DNA of 64,000 nucleotides, from positions 744,001 through 808,000 of the forward strand of contig JBICHN010000002.1 of assembly GCA_043101845.1 (NCBI GenBank). Direction: 5' to 3'. The translations under genes were made by a program, and so were the position numbers. The DNA is from JBICHN01 sp043101845 (GTDB lineage Bacteria; Planctomycetota; Phycisphaerae; Phycisphaerales; UBA5793). The number at the start of each line of letters is the position of its first letter. Positions within the stretch are counted from its first letter, which is position 1. Below, in pieces: positions 8,124-16,999 of the stretch. Below the pieces are notes generated by a model. The model did not search any database, had not been told where the DNA came from, and worked only from the letters and a program-made list of their open reading frames with translations.

Positions 8124-9467
8124 TCAACACGCCGTGGCGCGTTGGAAAGAAGACCCGGATTTGACAGCTCTGCGGCGCTGCGCCAATGACGCGCGTCCGC
8201 TTCCGCCACCCGTCACTCCGCACCCGATTGCGGCTTTCTCAAAATTCTCAGAGCTCGGAAGAGCGTACCGCTCGCGACCCGTGGCGCGAGTGAGCTTCTC
8301 AACAACTTCGCGCCACTTCGTCGCCAGATGACGAATGCCGAGACGATTCCCTAGGAACTTCACCCATAATGACGCCGCGACGGCGCGGTGGTCTGGCGAC
8401 GCCATGGCGCCGGATTCGATTCGATCGGACTCGGGCGCCGTCTCGTCGACCAGCCGCCTGATTACAAGCTTCGGTGATCGGTCCTCGAAATAGAGTCCCC
8501 AGTGCTTCTCCGCTCCCTCGGGGTTGTCGGGGTCTCCCTTCCAACTCTCATCGAAGGCCTCGAAGAAGAAGGAAAGCACACCGTCAGCCCGGGCCCAGTC
8601 GTAAAGATCGCGCAAGAAGCGATCCTGCTTTTCCTCGGAGGCACGGTCGCCGAATTCACTGCCCGTCGTGGCCCACCCTGTTTCCGTGATCACGATGGTC
8701 GTGTCGGGCAATGCCTCGCGAACGCTTTCGAAGCTGCTGATGGTGAACGAGAGTGCCTCCTCGAGGTCACGGCCGAACCAGAGCGGATAGATGTGAACCG
8801 ATACGAAATCGACTTCCCGCGCGAGGGCGCTACCGCTCGCTTGCCACCAGTCGAAGGTGTCCGCGACGGTAACCGGCTGGTCCACCGCCGCCCGGACCGT
8901 GCGTACATACTGAGTGACGGCGTCCAGCGGCACGCGATGATCCGACCAGCCGACGAGCGCCTCGTTCCCGACAGAGACGGCCAGCACAGTTTCGGAGTAG
9001 CGGTGGGCGAGACGGATGGCGCGTCCGACCTCCTCCGCGTTGAACCTCTCGTTCGCGTGGAGCACTTCGTCCGAGTAGGGCTCCGGACGCCAGGGACAGT
9101 CAGGATTGCTGATCTCCGCTGTCAACCAGGCGCCGAGTAACACTTTGAACGGAAGGTCATGCGATTCGATTAATCGCAGAATCGCTTCCGAGTTCCGGCC
9201 GCTGTCGTACAGGCGGAGCACCCTGAAAGGCGTGTCGCGCTCGAGGATTTGAAGATCCTCGAGAATCTCATCCTCCGAGGGGTAGACGGCGCCGTCGCCA
9301 AGATCCGGATGCTGCCCGGCGCGAAACGGGGAATAGCAGATCCCCATCAGCTCTCCCTCAAATGCGTCAGGCGGGCTCGCAATTGCGCTCGCTGCCGAAA
9401 TCAATCCGCATAGAGCGGTCGTCGCCAGGAGAACGAGCGGGGAGATGTATCGAACGGACGAGCGCAT
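8124..9467 (-). CDS. Exported glycoside hydrolase family 17 beta-1,3-glucanase or glucanosyltransferase
   Basis: 447 residues with a signal peptide (about 1-31) and a TIM-barrel GH17 domain. MGICYSPFR near 41-49 is the usual first strand, VGNEAL carries the acid/base E169 and ITETGW the nucleophile E262; WFGRD and FFFEAFDESWK follow as in the family. The C-terminal 80 residues are basic and look unrelated to the catalytic domain. GH17 enzymes cut or rearrange beta-1,3-glucan, here probably outside the cytoplasm. AGGAG five bases before the ATG at 9467 fixes the start. It is 43 bases behind the phosphorylase gene in the same operon. Hydrolase versus transglycosylase activity cannot be told from the sequence. 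Confidence 0.9.
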   Translation of the reverse strand: MRSSVRYISPLVLLATTALCGLISAASAIASPPDAFEGELMGICYSPFRAGQHPDLGDGAVYPSEDEILEDLQILERDTPFRVLRLYDSGRNSEAILRLIESHDLPFKVLLGAWLTAEISNPDCPWRPEPYSDEVLHANERFNAEEVGRAIRLAHRYSETVLAVSVGNEALVGWSDHRVPLDAVTQYVRTVRAAVDQPVTVADTFDWWQASGSALAREVDFVSVHIYPLWFGRDLEEALSFTISSFESVREALPDTTIVITETGWATTGSEFGDRASEEKQDRFLRDLYDWARADGVLSFFFEAFDESWKGDPDNPEGAEKHWGLYFEDRSPKLVIRRLVDETAPESDRIESGAMASPDHRAVAASLWVKFLGNRLGIRHLATKWREVVEKLTRATGRERYALPSSENFEKAAIGCGVTGGGSGRASLAQRRRAVKSGSSFQRATAC

Positions 9468-9510
9468 GACCGCTCCTGTCTCGCGAAACGACCGCCACAC
9501 TCAGTGCGGG

Positions 9511-12500
9511 TCATGTCGCATGTGGATTTGTTGGAGAGAATGCTCGAGAGACCTGAGCCTCGATTGATCTGATGTGGCCGGTACGAAGGAGAATGTGTCT
9601 GGTCCACTCTTCCGGAAGTGACCCGCCCGGGAATTCGCGTGTGGATCCGTCGCGGATTCGGATCACAAGAAGATTTTCGTCGGACCGATTCAGGATGATG
9701 GGGACGCCACAGAATGTGTAACCCACCGCATTTGGGGGCACGGGCAGCGATCCGTCCGGACCGTCGCTCAACCGAAGCTCGCCCAGCTCCTCGAGAAACT
9801 CCGAAGAGCCGATGAGTTCAGAATGGAAATGGAGGCGGCCGTCGAGCACTCGCACCCCAAGCTCTCCCAGGCGGGCGATGATGCCTTCCTTGACCTGCCC
9901 CGTCATTCCGGGCTGTTGGGCGCCATCACTCGCCGGAGTATGCGAATAGGGATCGAACGGCGTGGCGCCGAATTCGCCGGGCGACTTGCGGAATCCGAGA
10001 CCATCCCGGATTCGTCGGCAGTGGGAGACGAGCCTCTGAAGCAGTGCGGGATCGGCGCCTGCGTCTCTGAAACGCAGGATGCTCTCCTGCGCCTCGAGCC
10101 ACAGCTTCGAAACCATGTGCCAATAGATCGATCCAAGACCCTCGTACTTGTGCATGCGGCCGGAGCGACCCGTGAACTGCGCGTGTCGAAAGGTCGCTTC
10201 ATAAGCCTCATGGATCGCCGGTGCGTCATCCCGAACCAGTGCGCCCCACTCCGTTGATTCCGCGAGCTCCGCCAGTCGTTCATCGACCGCGTGATGCGAA
10301 ACGAGGTCTGCGTGAAAACGCGCCCGGCCTTCGGCGTCAAAAACGACCAGGCCGAGTTCAGGATGCTCGAGCGCCGCCTGGAGAAGCTGACTCTTCTGAA
10401 TCAACTCGGGGGAGACGACATTTCGACCCATGAACGGCGGGAGTGACTTTTTCGGATAGAGCGTGAAGGAACGCTGGTCGGCTCGGTAGAGATCACTTTC
10501 GAAAAGCGCTTCGAGCACCGCGAGCGTTTCGTTCGGTCCGAGGGCGCCGGACGAAAGGATCGCCACCTGACCCTCGAGCATGACATCAAGGGGCGTCACC
10601 GAAGCCGTCGACGACCCGAACTCCAGGATGTTGTACGACTCGTACAGGCCGTCACTTCGTCTGGATCGCGCGATGGAATGATCGCACAGGCGTCGAGCGT
10701 TCAGGAAGAAACGAATGACGGTGGCGCGATCGAGCGCGCGGCGGGCGCCCGCGCCATGCGTATAGAGCTTCCGTCGCGCGGCGTCCGCTGCGCCTCCGAG
10801 CGCCGCAAGGGCTCTCCACCGGGCGGTGTCTTCGACGATTCCGCTCGCCGGCAGATCGTTGAGAATCTGCTCGATCGCCGCGTCGGCGTCACGACACCAA
10901 TCGCGAATTGACTCTGAAACCGAGAATGCCTCCGCGTCGTGTCCTTCAAGTAGATTGACGATGAAGTCGCAGTATCGCCGGAGGTGGTAGAGCGTCACCA
11001 TCGATAGTCCGAAACCGGCCAGCGCGTTATTCGCGTCGTTCCACTCCGGCCGTTGCGTATTCATCCAGATTCCGCCGCCGGGCGCGAGATTCGAGACTTT
11101 CGCCAGGGCCGGCACGAGCAGCTTCTCCATCAGGGTGACGAGCAGCGGCTCATTGTCTGAACCCCAGACGAGGCGGCCGTCATCACCGATGGTCTCAACT
11201 CGCTCGTCAATCAGGCGCTGCGCCGCGGTGTCGAAATCAATCGTCGCCCGCGGATTGCGCACGATCTCGTCAAATGATCGAAGGCGATACGGAACATTCG
11301 AATACGAGAAGAGCGGCTCCTCGAGAACGGACGGAAGCCAGTCCGGCAGTGTGTGGTGACTCAGTTCGAGGAGTCGAAGCAGGTAGATGATCTGATGATC
11401 GCCCCAATACCCGAACGCGGCCCAGGCGTGGTCTGGATCAGGAACTTCCCAGTCCACACCCTGATCGCTGATTCGGTAGGGATTGTGTCCGTCGAGCGTC
11501 GAGGCGTTCACAAACTTTGCGATGACATTCGGGAGCAACGCCGGATAGCTGTGGCACAACGCCTCCCAGTTCTGGAAGATGTCGCGCCAGTTCCCCTCGT
11601 ACCCGATGATCGGACGCCCTTCGCCATCGGTGGTCCGGATTCGGAAGCGATTCCAGGGTCGACTCGGATCTCCGTGACGGCGGCTGAAGTTGAGCGGAAG
11701 AAACTCGTACGCCAGGCGCGACAGCTGCGGGTCGTCTGTCGCATGTGTCCGCTCAATGAGGGAGGCGGTCGAGAGCGGTGGTGCGAGACGCGAGAGAAAC
11801 GATTCGTGCCGCGCGGCGATTACCGCATTACGGCGGCGAGCGAATTCGCAAAAGTCCACTGGATCGACGGAATACCCGTCGATGGGAACTCCGCCCCGCA
11901 TGGCATTGAAGAGGACATTCGAGCGGTGAGCCGCACAGGCGCAGGCGTCCCGTGTAACCTGGGCGCCGTCGGCCGCATCAAGGAGGCGCGCGAGTCGCAA
12001 TCGGCCGCGAGCGAGTGACTCTTCAATTCGTTCATCGACCGTCGCGGAATCCGCCTGCAGCGTGCGGTGGATCTCGCTGATCGCCGTTTGGTCGAGATCG
12101 GCGTCGGCCACAAGGCGCCATCGCACGGTATCACCCGGAGCGATCTCAACCGACGCACGGCAGAGATAGGCGCCGGGGCGTCCGAATATGCGAACTTCTT
12201 CAACGGGCGCCTCACCCTGCTCAAAGGCGCGAAGAGATTGTTCCGACAACGAAACGGACGCATCGGAGAGTCCGGTCCGCCAGACTACATTTGCCCGCAG
12301 GGATTCGACGGCCTCCGGACGATCCGTAATCGCTGATTCCAACACATACACGGCCGGCCCGCCCTCGTAGGCGAACTCCGATCGCTTATACCCGTCGACG
12401 AGCGTGCTCATCGTCTGCTGCAGACTGAGCGGCACACCGGCGGGCATGATCTTCAGGTATCCATCGATGAGTTCGCAGGTAACCAACCCGGCGGCGTCGC

Positions 12501-13029
12501 TTCGGAGTTCACAACTTCGAATGACTCCGAAAGTACTCGAGAGCGCGTATTCGACACGGAGCGTGAGGCCGCTCTGGTCGTCCGTTTCCTCGAACTCGAC
12601 ATAGTCCCCGATGACGGATCGTCGCAGCGTGCGCGGGCCATGTCCGCTCCTGCGAGTTCCGATCGGTGACCAGACCCGACCATCCGGGAACCGGATGCGC
12701 GTGACTGGGCCGGTGATTCCAGACTGATCGTGCAGACGGTCGTCCGTCTCATATGAGAAGATGCACCGGTCTGCTTCGACGCGACCCGCCGTGAAGGTCC
12801 CGCGGGATGACAGGAACATCCAGAGGTCGGAGTCGCTCACGCAGGTCATGAGAAACGGATCCATCGCGTCCACATCCGCAATCTCGTAGAGTTTGCGGCC
12901 TCGATGCGAGAGAAACCGACCGCGCGGCTCCTGCGCCGATCGAGAAGTGGAATCGACGGCGGACCAAGAGTCGTCGTTGCTCCGACGCGACGCGCCGGGA
13001 GCCTGGCTGGCGCGTCGCGGAGGCCTCAC
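9511..13029 (-). CDS. Very large GH94-related phosphorylase, candidate beta-1,3-glucan phosphorylase (GH149/GH161-like)
   Basis: 1172 residues without a signal peptide, so cytoplasmic. The long N-terminal beta-sandwich and the following alpha/alpha barrel are those of the GH94 clan. Conserved segments include YEGNWRDIFQNWEAL near 474 and the motif EWNDANNAL near 660, where GH94-type enzymes carry the catalytic aspartate in a W-N-D context. The length is well above cellobiose or chitobiose phosphorylases (about 800) and matches the families GH149 and GH161, which phosphorolyse beta-1,3-oligoglucans to glucose 1-phosphate. The GTG start overlaps the transporter stop (GTGA), so translation is coupled; the arginine-rich first 35 residues make a later start possible. 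The substrate is inferred from the GH16 and GH17 neighbours. Confidence 0.75.
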   Translation of the reverse strand: MRPPRRASQAPGASRRSNDDSWSAVDSTSRSAQEPRGRFLSHRGRKLYEIADVDAMDPFLMTCVSDSDLWMFLSSRGTFTAGRVEADRCIFSYETDDRLHDQSGITGPVTRIRFPDGRVWSPIGTRRSGHGPRTLRRSVIGDYVEFEETDDQSGLTLRVEYALSSTFGVIRSCELRSDAAGLVTCELIDGYLKIMPAGVPLSLQQTMSTLVDGYKRSEFAYEGGPAVYVLESAITDRPEAVESLRANVVWRTGLSDASVSLSEQSLRAFEQGEAPVEEVRIFGRPGAYLCRASVEIAPGDTVRWRLVADADLDQTAISEIHRTLQADSATVDERIEESLARGRLRLARLLDAADGAQVTRDACACAAHRSNVLFNAMRGGVPIDGYSVDPVDFCEFARRRNAVIAARHESFLSRLAPPLSTASLIERTHATDDPQLSRLAYEFLPLNFSRRHGDPSRPWNRFRIRTTDGEGRPIIGYEGNWRDIFQNWEALCHSYPALLPNVIAKFVNASTLDGHNPYRISDQGVDWEVPDPDHAWAAFGYWGDHQIIYLLRLLELSHHTLPDWLPSVLEEPLFSYSNVPYRLRSFDEIVRNPRATIDFDTAAQRLIDERVETIGDDGRLVWGSDNEPLLVTLMEKLLVPALAKVSNLAPGGGIWMNTQRPEWNDANNALAGFGLSMVTLYHLRRYCDFIVNLLEGHDAEAFSVSESIRDWCRDADAAIEQILNDLPASGIVEDTARWRALAALGGAADAARRKLYTHGAGARRALDRATVIRFFLNARRLCDHSIARSRRSDGLYESYNILEFGSSTASVTPLDVMLEGQVAILSSGALGPNETLAVLEALFESDLYRADQRSFTLYPKKSLPPFMGRNVVSPELIQKSQLLQAALEHPELGLVVFDAEGRARFHADLVSHHAVDERLAELAESTEWGALVRDDAPAIHEAYEATFRHAQFTGRSGRMHKYEGLGSIYWHMVSKLWLEAQESILRFRDAGADPALLQRLVSHCRRIRDGLGFRKSPGEFGATPFDPYSHTPASDGAQQPGMTGQVKEGIIARLGELGVRVLDGRLHFHSELIGSSEFLEELGELRLSDGPDGSLPVPPNAVGYTFCGVPIILNRSDENLLVIRIRDGSTREFPGGSLPEEWTRHILLRTGHIRSIEAQVSRAFSPTNPHAT

Positions 13030-14477
13030 GCGGACACCAGGAGGGGATTCGCCGACAGCCGGCGTTCCTCAATCTGTTGGCGGATCTGTCGACTTCGTTC
13101 TTCGCCGAGGTCATACCCCCACATCACGATGACCGCGAGCATTGTCCCGATGATCGGAACCACGATGTAGGCGATCCGTAAACCGGTGAGCGCTTCGGGA
13201 GTCTGAACTGCAGCGGATTGATCGAATCCGACCAGTTTCATGATCAACCCGCCGGCGAGCCCCGCGACCGCGAATCCGAATTTGACCATCCACCAATAGA
13301 CGGCGCCGAACACGCCCTCACGGCGGGCGCCGGTTCGCAATTCGTCCAGGTCGCAGACATCCGCGGTCATGGACATCATGATGGTGAAGAGGCCCCCAAT
13401 TCCGAACGCGAAGAACGGAAGGGGCAGGAACATCAACTGAGGTCGTCCGGGATCAAAACACCACCAGAAGCTGACATATCCAAAGATCGAGATCACCTGG
13501 GAGATGAGGAATGCGTTGCGTTTGCCGAATTGCTGGGAAAGAAGAGTGACGACGGGGATGACGAGGAAGCAGGTCGCCAGTGCGCTCAGCGTGCCGAACC
13601 AGGACGGCCAACTGCCGGCGGCGGCCGGATCACCTTCGTTCATGTAGTACACGATGATGAACCATGACAATCCCGCGACCGTGTTGAATGCGTTGAAAAC
13701 GAGAAAGGTGGCCAGGCAGATCTGCCGGAACGGCTTGCACTTCAGCGTGTCAACGAACCCCACGGCGAGCCGGTTCGCGAGGTGCCCCAGATTCGACAGC
13801 GACAGATCCTCGAGGCGCTCCTCGTCGACGGGTTGAGTCCGGCAGAGAAGCGCGGGCGCCATCGTAAGCAGCATGCAGCCGAGTCCGACCCAGATCGCCA
13901 GGTTACGAGCGCCGGCGACAGCGTCCGGATAGATATCGGGGTCGTAAAGAATCACCCAGAACCACGGGACGATCACCCAGGCCCACTGACCGATCCATTG
14001 GGCCACCGCCATCAGACGCGTCCGCTCGTGGAAGTCCTCGCACATCTCGTATCCCATCGCGACATAAGGGGTCGCGAAGATCGTCAGGCCGAGATAGAAC
14101 ACGAGCGCCAGAAGGAGGAAGTAAGTGAAGTTGTAAAGTTCACTGTTCTCCGGATCGAGTTGCCACATGAGGATGTACGACACACCCGCGACGATCGAAC
14201 CGATCAGTATGTACGGTCGCCGGCGACCCCACCTGGAGCGGGTGTTGTCCGAGATGAAACCCATGATCGGATCGGTCAACGCGTCGGAGAGTCGAGGCAC
14301 GAAGAAGAGAATGCCCCAGAGGACCGGGTCGAGTCCGAGCCCCTGCACAAGGACGACCATGAAAATACCGAGGGCTGCAGGGAACATCTGGTTTCCCAGC
14401 ATCCCAATTCCGAATGCAATCTTCTGCGAAAGGGGAACCGTCGTCTCACGAACTATTGGCGACACTCCCACATTCAT
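13026..14477 (-). CDS. GPH-family sugar:cation symporter (MFS)
   Basis: 483 residues with about twelve hydrophobic spans. The N-terminus shows the glycoside-pentoside-hexuronide signature: QKIAFGIGMLGNQMF in the first span, then RLSDALTDPIMGFISDNT and RSRWGRRRPYI in the first cytoplasmic loop. The second half has the short CDLDELRTGARREGVFG segment typical of the family. It would bring oligosaccharides through the inner membrane. It lies between the GH16 gene (103 bases) and the phosphorylase (4-base overlap), which suggests it supplies beta-1,3-gluco-oligosaccharides to that phosphorylase. Substrate is inferred from context. The start is backed by GAGGA upstream. Confidence 0.88.
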   Translation of the reverse strand: MNVGVSPIVRETTVPLSQKIAFGIGMLGNQMFPAALGIFMVVLVQGLGLDPVLWGILFFVPRLSDALTDPIMGFISDNTRSRWGRRRPYILIGSIVAGVSYILMWQLDPENSELYNFTYFLLLALVFYLGLTIFATPYVAMGYEMCEDFHERTRLMAVAQWIGQWAWVIVPWFWVILYDPDIYPDAVAGARNLAIWVGLGCMLLTMAPALLCRTQPVDEERLEDLSLSNLGHLANRLAVGFVDTLKCKPFRQICLATFLVFNAFNTVAGLSWFIIVYYMNEGDPAAAGSWPSWFGTLSALATCFLVIPVVTLLSQQFGKRNAFLISQVISIFGYVSFWWCFDPGRPQLMFLPLPFFAFGIGGLFTIMMSMTADVCDLDELRTGARREGVFGAVYWWMVKFGFAVAGLAGGLIMKLVGFDQSAAVQTPEALTGLRIAYIVVPIIGTMLAVIVMWGYDLGEERSRQIRQQIEERRLSANPLLVSA

Positions 14478-14580
14478 CGATCAGAGTCCTCGCAAGTTCG
14501 ACTCTCGGATTGGACCCCTTTCGCAGAGGGAATCCCGGGCCCGGCCGGAAGTGGTCCCGCGGTCGTCCTGCGATCAGGGG

Positions 14581-15585
14581 TCATTTGAACGCGGACCCGC
14601 CGAGTTCGGTGTAGCCGTTGTCGTAGACGCGGATGTAATCGACTTCGAGTTCCGCCGGGAACGGCGCGGTGATCTGGTCCGGGTCGAGCAACCCGGTAAA
14701 TGTGCCCCCCACGGCGACATTGAGAATGAAGAAGTGCGGTTCGTGAAACTCATGGCCGCCGAATGAATCCGGATCCGAGATGTCCATCGACCAGATCCAG
14801 GCGTCGTCGATGTAGGTTGAAATGAGTCGAGGGGTCCATTCCATTCGATAGATGTGGTAGCTCCCGTCCAGATCGCGGGGCGCGTCGTGGGATCGTCCAT
14901 ACCCGGCGTACTGTCCGTTGAATTCCCAGTGCGCTGCCGACATGACTCGACGGTTGACCAGACCCTTCTGAATCCCGGAGAGGTGTCCCATCTCCATGAC
15001 ATCAATCTCCCCGCAATCCGGCCAGCCGACGGAAGAGAAACTGTTTCCGAGCAGCCAGAAGGCGGGCCACAGTCCATCCGCCAGGTCGGGACCCTTGATG
15101 CGGGCTTCGATCGTCCCGTACCGCACCGTGACCTTGTCCTCCGTCTTGACACGGGCCGAAGTAAAGGTGCGCCGCTGACCGACCCATTCCTCGCGAGCGG
15201 TAATGAGAAGGCGCCCGGCGGCGACGCGGGCGTTGAGCAGATCGTTCGAGTAAGTTTGAAGCTCCAGGTTGCCCCAGCCGCCCGATCCCAGGTCGAAGGA
15301 CCACACGCGGTCATCAAGTGTCGGCCCGGCATCGAACTCTTCGCTCCAGAGCGGTATGGGGGCGGCGGTGATGGGAACCGGCTGGGCGCCGAGGACGGCA
15401 CTCCGGATGACGGACAGCGCCCCGCCAAGGCCCGCGGCCACCGATACGGTCCGCGCGTCCTCCGACGCGGCGAGCCGGTGGCCTCGCTCAACTGCGGAAA
15501 AGCTCACGACGGCCAGAACAGTCAGAGATACCGCGATCACGGAGAGCCAGCGCCCACGAACAGACGCGATATCAAATCGATTCAT
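14581..15585 (-). CDS. Membrane-anchored or exported GH16 beta-glucanase (laminarinase-like)
   Basis: 334 residues. After a hydrophobic N-terminal segment (about 12-32) and a 45-residue linker comes the GH16 jelly roll. The catalytic motif is GEIDVMEM, giving E193, D195 and E198; this form with the extra methionine belongs to the laminarinase/beta-bulge branch rather than to lichenases or agarases. ITAREE, GLWPAFWLLG, WPDCGEID and FILNVAVGG are standard GH16 segments. It should cut beta-1,3-glucan outside the cytoplasm. The ATG at 15585 is chosen for its AAAGG site and because it begins just before the hydrophobic segment. It is second in the operon, 67 bases behind the prepilin-like gene. 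Confidence 0.9.
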   Translation of the reverse strand: MNRFDIASVRGRWLSVIAVSLTVLAVVSFSAVERGHRLAASEDARTVSVAAGLGGALSVIRSAVLGAQPVPITAAPIPLWSEEFDAGPTLDDRVWSFDLGSGGWGNLELQTYSNDLLNARVAAGRLLITAREEWVGQRRTFTSARVKTEDKVTVRYGTIEARIKGPDLADGLWPAFWLLGNSFSSVGWPDCGEIDVMEMGHLSGIQKGLVNRRVMSAAHWEFNGQYAGYGRSHDAPRDLDGSYHIYRMEWTPRLISTYIDDAWIWSMDISDPDSFGGHEFHEPHFFILNVAVGGTFTGLLDPDQITAPFPAELEVDYIRVYDNGYTELGGSAFK

Positions 15586-15652
15586 CTGGCCTTTCCGAGT
15601 CGGGCCGATCGTCATGCGGCGCCAGTTAGAACCATGTGTGTGGAAGAACCGG

Positions 15653-16453
15653 TCAGTTCATCCCGTTGATATAGCCGTACCGGGTGTTCGGATTCCCGAA
15701 GTTGTACTCCCGGTTACGCGCCTGCACGACGACGTCGCCCGCGTTGAAGTCGGCATTCTCGTTCCGGTTCGGATCGATACCCTTCGGTGATTCCCAGGTC
15801 ATCGCGGAGCCGTCGAGGAAGCCGACATTGCCCGCGCGCCGGTGTCGGTCCGTCATCTGATCCTGGTAGGTCCACGAGCCGTCCTGATGGACGCTGTTGT
15901 AGAAGATCTCATCCTCCTCCATCACAATCGGGATGCCGACGATCTTCTTCTCGGAGAGCGAGCCTCGTTCCGGCTGCAGGCGGAAATAGGCGGGCCAGTT
16001 GAGTTCGACGAACGCGCCTCCCGCCATGTGAGGCATCGTGTACGAAAAGGAGCCGTTCGCTTCGCGCTTCTCCGTCGGGCACTCATAGGCGTACTCGGCC
16101 TTTGAATACCGGGAGTTCGAAAGGTAAGGCCAGATCAACCCGTTGAAGGGGGGTTTGTCGCGCGCTTCTCGGCGATCGTTGTTGTAGCCCACCCAGTCGA
16201 GACCGCGGGGATGATTCGCGGTGCCAGCGAGCTGTCCCTTCTGGTCATTCGCATAGTGAATGTGAGCGAGCGTGATCTGCCGGACATTCGTCATGCAGGT
16301 CGTGCCCCGCGCCGACTCCCGGGCCGCCGAGAGAGCCGGCAGCAGCAAGCCGATGAGCAGCGCAATGATCGAGATGACGACGAGCAGTTCGATGAGCGTG
16401 AACGCCCGCAAGGCGCACTGCGTCCCGGCCGAAATCGGTCTCGAAAACCGCAT
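15653..16453 (-). CDS. Prepilin-like protein with N-terminal methylation motif and H-X9-DG motif, first gene of glucan operon
   Basis: 266 residues. FTLIELLVVISIIALLIGLL at 18-37 is the prepilin peptidase cleavage and methylation signature with its hydrophobic helix. Near 205-217 the sequence DRH-RRAGNVGFL-DG fits the H-X9-DG motif of the prepilin-type processing-associated family that is greatly expanded in Planctomycetota. The middle contains many aromatic residues. Such proteins often accompany polysaccharide-degradation genes in these bacteria and may form surface structures that capture polymer; that role is not established. GGAGG six bases before the ATG at 16453 fixes the start. One of the only two ACGT sites I found in the window lies in this gene (15732-15735). 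Confidence 0.85.
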   Translation of the reverse strand: MRFSRPISAGTQCALRAFTLIELLVVISIIALLIGLLLPALSAARESARGTTCMTNVRQITLAHIHYANDQKGQLAGTANHPRGLDWVGYNNDRREARDKPPFNGLIWPYLSNSRYSKAEYAYECPTEKREANGSFSYTMPHMAGGAFVELNWPAYFRLQPERGSLSEKKIVGIPIVMEEDEIFYNSVHQDGSWTYQDQMTDRHRRAGNVGFLDGSAMTWESPKGIDPNRNENADFNAGDVVVQARNREYNFGNPNTRYGYINGMN

Positions 16454-16854
16454 GCCTGTCCTCCGTCTGTGCAGAGAGTCAGCCGCCGACCGCGATCGAA
16501 TCGCGCCGGATCGAAGACTCCGAACCCCGGATATCACCCGCCATGAGTGTGACGGACGGTCACGCGCCCTGCGAATGCTGGCTTCGCCAGTCTAGGGGCC
16601 AGTGGATTCACTTCGCCGGGAATGTTTGCGGGGTACGGGTGGAAATAGGAACCCGGCCGGATTTCCTCATCCGGGCCTGGACCGGATCGACCTGCGGCGG
16701 CGCCGGCGCGGGAGGCGCGGCCCGATGCCGTCCAAGCTTCTCCCGGGTAGCTTCTTGCGCGCGTCGATGCCGCACATCGTAAGAGCGCGGCGTCAGTGGT
16801 GCGCTACCTCGCGTCGCCGAATCGAGGCTGATACAATTCCATTCGTCCGACCGC
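16454..16854. other. Non-coding gap between prepilin-like gene and tRNA-Gly
   Basis: No convincing gene. It must hold the promoter of the glucan operon on the minus strand, but I see no clear -10/-35 pair there. Small hairpins occur at 16578-16590 (CTGGC-TTC-GCCAG) and 16655-16677. On the plus strand TACAAT at 16832-16837 stands 17 bases before the tRNA and is a fair -10 box for it; the -35 region is poor. Confidence 0.5.
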
Positions 16855-16927
<73 letters not shown>

Positions 16928-16999
16928 TTCTCTTCCACCGTCCGACTCCTCAACCGTCGGGGCGGGTCGGCGCTCGGCGCGGCAAGGCCGCCCTCCGAT

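Noticed and set aside
16543..16782. 79-codon frame before tRNA-Gly
   Set aside because: No ribosome-binding site, no domain and composition like the surrounding non-coding DNA.
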